Below, piece after piece: positions 15,167 to 17,065 of a DNA stretch of 17,065 nt. The notes below the pieces were generated by a model that was given only the letters and a program-made list of their open reading frames with translations, was not told the origin of the DNA and made no database searches. The DNA is from Rhodospirillales bacterium (GTDB taxonomy: Bacteria; Pseudomonadota; Alphaproteobacteria; Rhodospirillales; JABHCV01), in assembly GCA_016776705.1 (NCBI GenBank), contig JADHSW010000041.1, positions 1 through 17,065 on the forward strand, in the 5' to 3' direction. Numbering within the stretch: position 1 is the first letter of the stretch; every line of letters starts with the position of its first letter. Made by a program: the position numbers and the translations under genes.

Positions 15167-15213
15167 CCAATCGATCAGGATTGGTTCAGGCAAACAAACC
15201 CGGCGCGTGCCGG
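15167..15213 (+). other. Two small dyads between the small-protein and rhodanese genes
   Basis: CCAATC-GATCAG-GATTGG (15167-15184) and CCGGC-GCGT-GCCGG (15200-15213) can each form a short hairpin in the 99-base gap. Neither has a T-tract. They could protect or separate the two cistrons, or be chance. Confidence 0.35.
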
Positions 15214-15250
15214 TAACTTACCAAACGTTCACAATAGGGAGAGAGAAAAT

Positions 15251-15838
15251 ATGAAGAAATTATTGGCACTGGCTTTGGCGTTCTGTCTTGCCCCGATGAT
15301 GGTGCAAGCCGAAGGCGTTAAAATTACCGCTGAAATCATGTCCGTAATGGCGAACACTGCCAACGGCAAGATTGAAATCAAGAGAAACCCCGACGGCGAA
15401 GCAACAATCAACCCGGCTTTTGCAAAAACCTCGCGTAAATGCCCGCCGTTCTGCATTCAGCCCATGGAAGTCGCCCCCGGCGTCAAAACCATAGGCGAGC
15501 TTGAAGTCGTCCAGTTTATCGAAAAAGGCGGCCTCGTCATCGACGCCCGTACCGTTGAATGGTACGTTCGTGGCACCATTCCTAGCTCAAAGAACATTCC
15601 GTTCACCCAGGTAGCAGACCGTTTGAACGAACTTGGCTGCACGAAAGGCGCAAGCTGGGATTGCGCTGGCGCCAAGGAAGTCATGCTGTTCTGCAATGGC
15701 CTGTGGTGTGGTCAGTCACCGTCCGCCATCCGCGCCATGTTGCGTGAAGGCTATCCGGCTTCCAAGATCCTGTACTACCGAAACGGCATGCAGGGTTGGG
15801 AATCTGTTGGCCTGACGGTTGTCGAAGGCGAAATGTAA
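15251..15838 (+). CDS. Periplasmic cysteine-rich rhodanese-domain protein
   Basis: The product has 195 residues with a signal peptide (MKKLLALALAFCLAPMMVQA, cleavage after residue 20). The rhodanese domain (about 85-192) shows VIDAR (97-100), RGTIPSSKNIPF, the active loop FCNGLWCGQS with probable persulfide cysteine C148, and YYRNGMQGWE near the end. The loop is longer than the six-residue loop of single-domain thiosulfate sulfurtransferases. Besides C148 and C153 the mature protein has C64 and C68 in KCPPFCIQP and C130 and C138, so six cysteines in three pairs. It could carry or transfer sulfane sulfur in the periplasm, fitting the nearby sulfide dehydrogenase-like gene; the exact substrate is unknown. 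The frame is open back to 15161, but ATG 15251 has a strong GGGAGAGAG site and starts the signal peptide. A terminator follows. Confidence 0.9.
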   Translation: MKKLLALALAFCLAPMMVQAEGVKITAEIMSVMANTANGKIEIKRNPDGEATINPAFAKTSRKCPPFCIQPMEVAPGVKTIGELEVVQFIEKGGLVIDARTVEWYVRGTIPSSKNIPFTQVADRLNELGCTKGASWDCAGAKEVMLFCNGLWCGQSPSAIRAMLREGYPASKILYYRNGMQGWESVGLTVVEGEM

Positions 15839-15861
15839 GTCTTTACGACGTTAAAAGAATG

Positions 15862-15890
15862 AAAAGCCGCCCTTCGGGGCGGCTTTTTTT
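15862..15890 (+). terminator. Intrinsic terminator after the rhodanese gene
   Basis: GCCGCCC-TTCG-GGGCGGC is a 7-bp stem with a stable tetraloop, extended by AAAA/TTTT pairs and followed by seven T on the + strand. It lies 24 bases after the rhodanese stop. On the - strand it also has four T and could stop the convergent methyltransferase transcript. Confidence 0.93.
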
Positions 15891-15897
15891 CCGGCGA

Positions 15898-16509
15898 TTA
15901 TGATGCGGGGGCCGTCGCCTCGATTGTTTTTACCACATCCAGATAAACGTTCGTTACCCTGTTTACCAGAAACCCCGCTTCGCGAACGTTGGCCACCGTG
16001 TCCCGGTTGATTTCCGGTCCCAGACTTCGACAGAGCGGGTTCATGAAATTCAACATGGCGCTGAAGGGGAAAATGCGCGATCCCGTATGCTCGAACATAT
16101 GCAGGGTTCCACCCGGCTTCAGAACCCGGCGGATTCCCGTAAGCCCCTTCAAAGGATCGGGAACCGAGCAAAAGGTGCACGATGTATAGACCTGATCGAA
16201 GGTGGCATCCTCGAAATCCATCTTGTGGATATCCATTTGACGAACCGTCATCTGCCCCGAATAGGACGCAACACGAGGCCGGGCCCTTTCCAGCATCTTC
16301 GGGCTGATATCAATGCCGGTGATTTGCTGCCCCTGAGGGAAACAGGCAATGTCCAAACCGGTGCCGACGGCCATGAACAGGATATTGCCTTTCATGGATG
16401 AAAACAGCTTCGTTTTGTGACCCTTCCATCTTTTTTCCGGGCCAAAGCCACCGGTCAGGTCGTACAGCCCAGCTGCGGAATCCCACTTTTGCTGATTTTC
16501 GCTACTCAT
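15898..16509 (-). CDS. Class I SAM-dependent methyltransferase (METTL7/UbiE-like)
   Basis: The product has 203 residues with a Rossmann methyltransferase fold. Motif I is ILFMAVGTGLDIA (43-55), the acidic ribose-binding loop TGIDISPKML (64-73) follows, then VRQMDIHKMDF, the motif-IV-like TFCSVPDPL (112-120) and RRVLKPGGTLHMFEH. The FCSV...RVLKPGG...EH pattern is like the METTL7 (TMT1) and PmtA/UbiE group; lipid, quinone or thiol acceptors are all possible. The frame runs upstream to 16641 but the ATG at 16509 is preferred: GAGG lies nine bases before it and the protein then begins with the family's usual WDS-AAGLYD region. It overlaps the end of the membrane-protein gene by 8 bases (ATGAGTAG), so the two are translationally coupled. 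Confidence 0.85.
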   Translation of the reverse strand: MSSENQQKWDSAAGLYDLTGGFGPEKRWKGHKTKLFSSMKGNILFMAVGTGLDIACFPQGQQITGIDISPKMLERARPRVASYSGQMTVRQMDIHKMDFEDATFDQVYTSCTFCSVPDPLKGLTGIRRVLKPGGTLHMFEHTGSRIFPFSAMLNFMNPLCRSLGPEINRDTVANVREAGFLVNRVTNVYLDVVKTIEATAPAS

Positions 16510-16882
16510 CCAGGGCAACCTCGCCATGGAGTCTGGCTTGCAGGAAATAGGTGACGGCCAGACAGGCAACCCCGGCGGCACCGCCCATCCATGTAGCGTC
16601 ATCAGGCGAGACACCGGCCATGGCGTTTTGCATGGCGACAACCATACCGCCGATCATGCCCGCCAGCGTGGCTGGCAGCATAACTTCCATGGCGCCAAAA
16701 AACGGCGCCAGCAGAAAACCGCAGATCATCCCGCTAACCATGCCCAGGAACATGCCGATAAACATGGCGAAAAATGAGGACATGTCACCCGGAACGCCCG
16801 CATGGGCAAGCCACCCGCCTGCGGCCCCGGCAAGGACGCAGGCGGCAAGGTCACCAAGGATGAAATAAACTCTGGTTTCCAT
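16502..16882 (-). CDS. Small four-helix membrane protein, glycine- and methionine-rich
   Basis: The product has 126 residues with about four hydrophobic segments (roughly 6-27, 36-57, 60-85 and 98-114). They are rich in Gly, Ala and Met with repeated small-residue patterns such as GMFLGMVSGMICG and AGMIGGMVVAM. Such patterns favour close helix packing. No signal peptide, haem or catalytic motif is visible and I do not recognise the family. The ATG follows AAGAGAG. Its stop lies inside the start of the methyltransferase gene, so a joint role at the membrane, such as placing the methyltransferase near a lipid or quinone, is conceivable. It begins 47 bases after the stop of the kinase gene and may be in the same transcript. 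Confidence 0.75.
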   Translation of the reverse strand: METRVYFILGDLAACVLAGAAGGWLAHAGVPGDMSSFFAMFIGMFLGMVSGMICGFLLAPFFGAMEVMLPATLAGMIGGMVVAMQNAMAGVSPDDATWMGGAAGVACLAVTYFLQARLHGEVALDE

Positions 16883-16929
16883 ATTTTCTCTCTTGTTGAG
16901 CGAATTCTATGCCAAGAGATATGAAATTA

Positions 16930-17065
16930 CTACGAGAGCACTCTGTCCTTTGGCAACTTGATGGTCACTTTTGTACCGGCGTTCTTTTTACTTTCAATGC
17001 TGAAAGTGCCACCGTGTGCTTCTACAAGCTTGATTGTCAAGGGCAAGCCAAGCCCGGTTCCCTCG
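16930..17065 (-). CDS. Sensor histidine kinase, C-terminal end (partial)
   Basis: Reading leftward from the right edge, the frame encodes 44 residues beginning EGTGLGLPLTIKLVEAHGG and ending PKDRVLS before a TAG at 16932-16930. This is the G2 box and the last strands of the HATPase_c domain of a histidine kinase (GTGLGL, then VEAHGG, an ESKKNAGTKVTIKLP segment). The catalytic H-box, sensor domain and start lie outside the window. It could in principle phosphorylate the response regulator at 12396-13028, but the 4-kb distance gives no direct support. Confidence 0.9.
   Translation of the reverse strand, partial: EGTGLGLPLTIKLVEAHGGTFSIESKKNAGTKVTIKLPKDRVLS

Noticed and set aside
1..17065. tRNA, rRNA, CRISPR array, insertion sequence, prophage or carboxysome genes
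   Set aside because: I saw no cloverleaf, spaced repeat array, transposase, integrase, terminal repeat or shell protein on either strand by eye; a covariance-model search for small RNAs was not possible.

Overview
The window looks like a piece of chromosome from an autotrophic alphaproteobacterium of the Rhodospirillales type, probably a marine sulfur oxidiser; a magnetotactic relative such as Magnetovibrio is possible but is not shown by anything here. The reasons are a form II RubisCO operon with moderately GC-rich codon use, a twin-arginine flavoprotein of the flavocytochrome c sulfide dehydrogenase family, and a periplasmic rhodanese. The species call is inference.

Left part (1-2750): the last codons of an unrecognised + strand gene, then recQ and a small DUF2726 protein on the - strand. 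The DUF2726 gene and the DNA upstream of it are clearly AT-richer than the rest.

Centre (2711-12145): one leftward Calvin-Benson-Bassham operon in the order cbbP (phosphoribulokinase), cbbT (transketolase), cbbA (class II aldolase), cbbM (form II RubisCO), cbbQ and cbbO (RubisCO activase pair), cbbE (ribulose-phosphate epimerase). It closes with a strong intrinsic terminator and has a second terminator-like hairpin between cbbM and cbbQ. Together the genes regenerate ribulose 1,5-bisphosphate, fix CO2 and keep RubisCO free of inhibitors. Fructose/sedoheptulose bisphosphatase, phosphoglycerate kinase, GAPDH and a LysR-type cbbR are not in the window.

Upstream of the operon (12146-13271) is a NarL/FixJ-type response regulator in the place where cbbR is usually found. 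The gaps on both sides of it carry inverted repeats built on GGGTAG...CTACCC, which suggests that one regulator controls both itself and the operon.

Right part (13272-17065): a sulfide-dehydrogenase-like flavoprotein (- strand), a 353-base AT-rich divergent control region, then on the + strand a tiny secreted acidic protein and a cysteine-rich periplasmic rhodanese with its own terminator. Convergent to these, on the - strand, are a four-helix membrane protein overlapping a METTL7/UbiE-like methyltransferase, preceded by the C-terminal end of a sensor histidine kinase that runs off the window. Taken together the layout suggests a sulfur-oxidation and CO2-fixation neighbourhood, with a response regulator between the two halves; this coupling is an inference.
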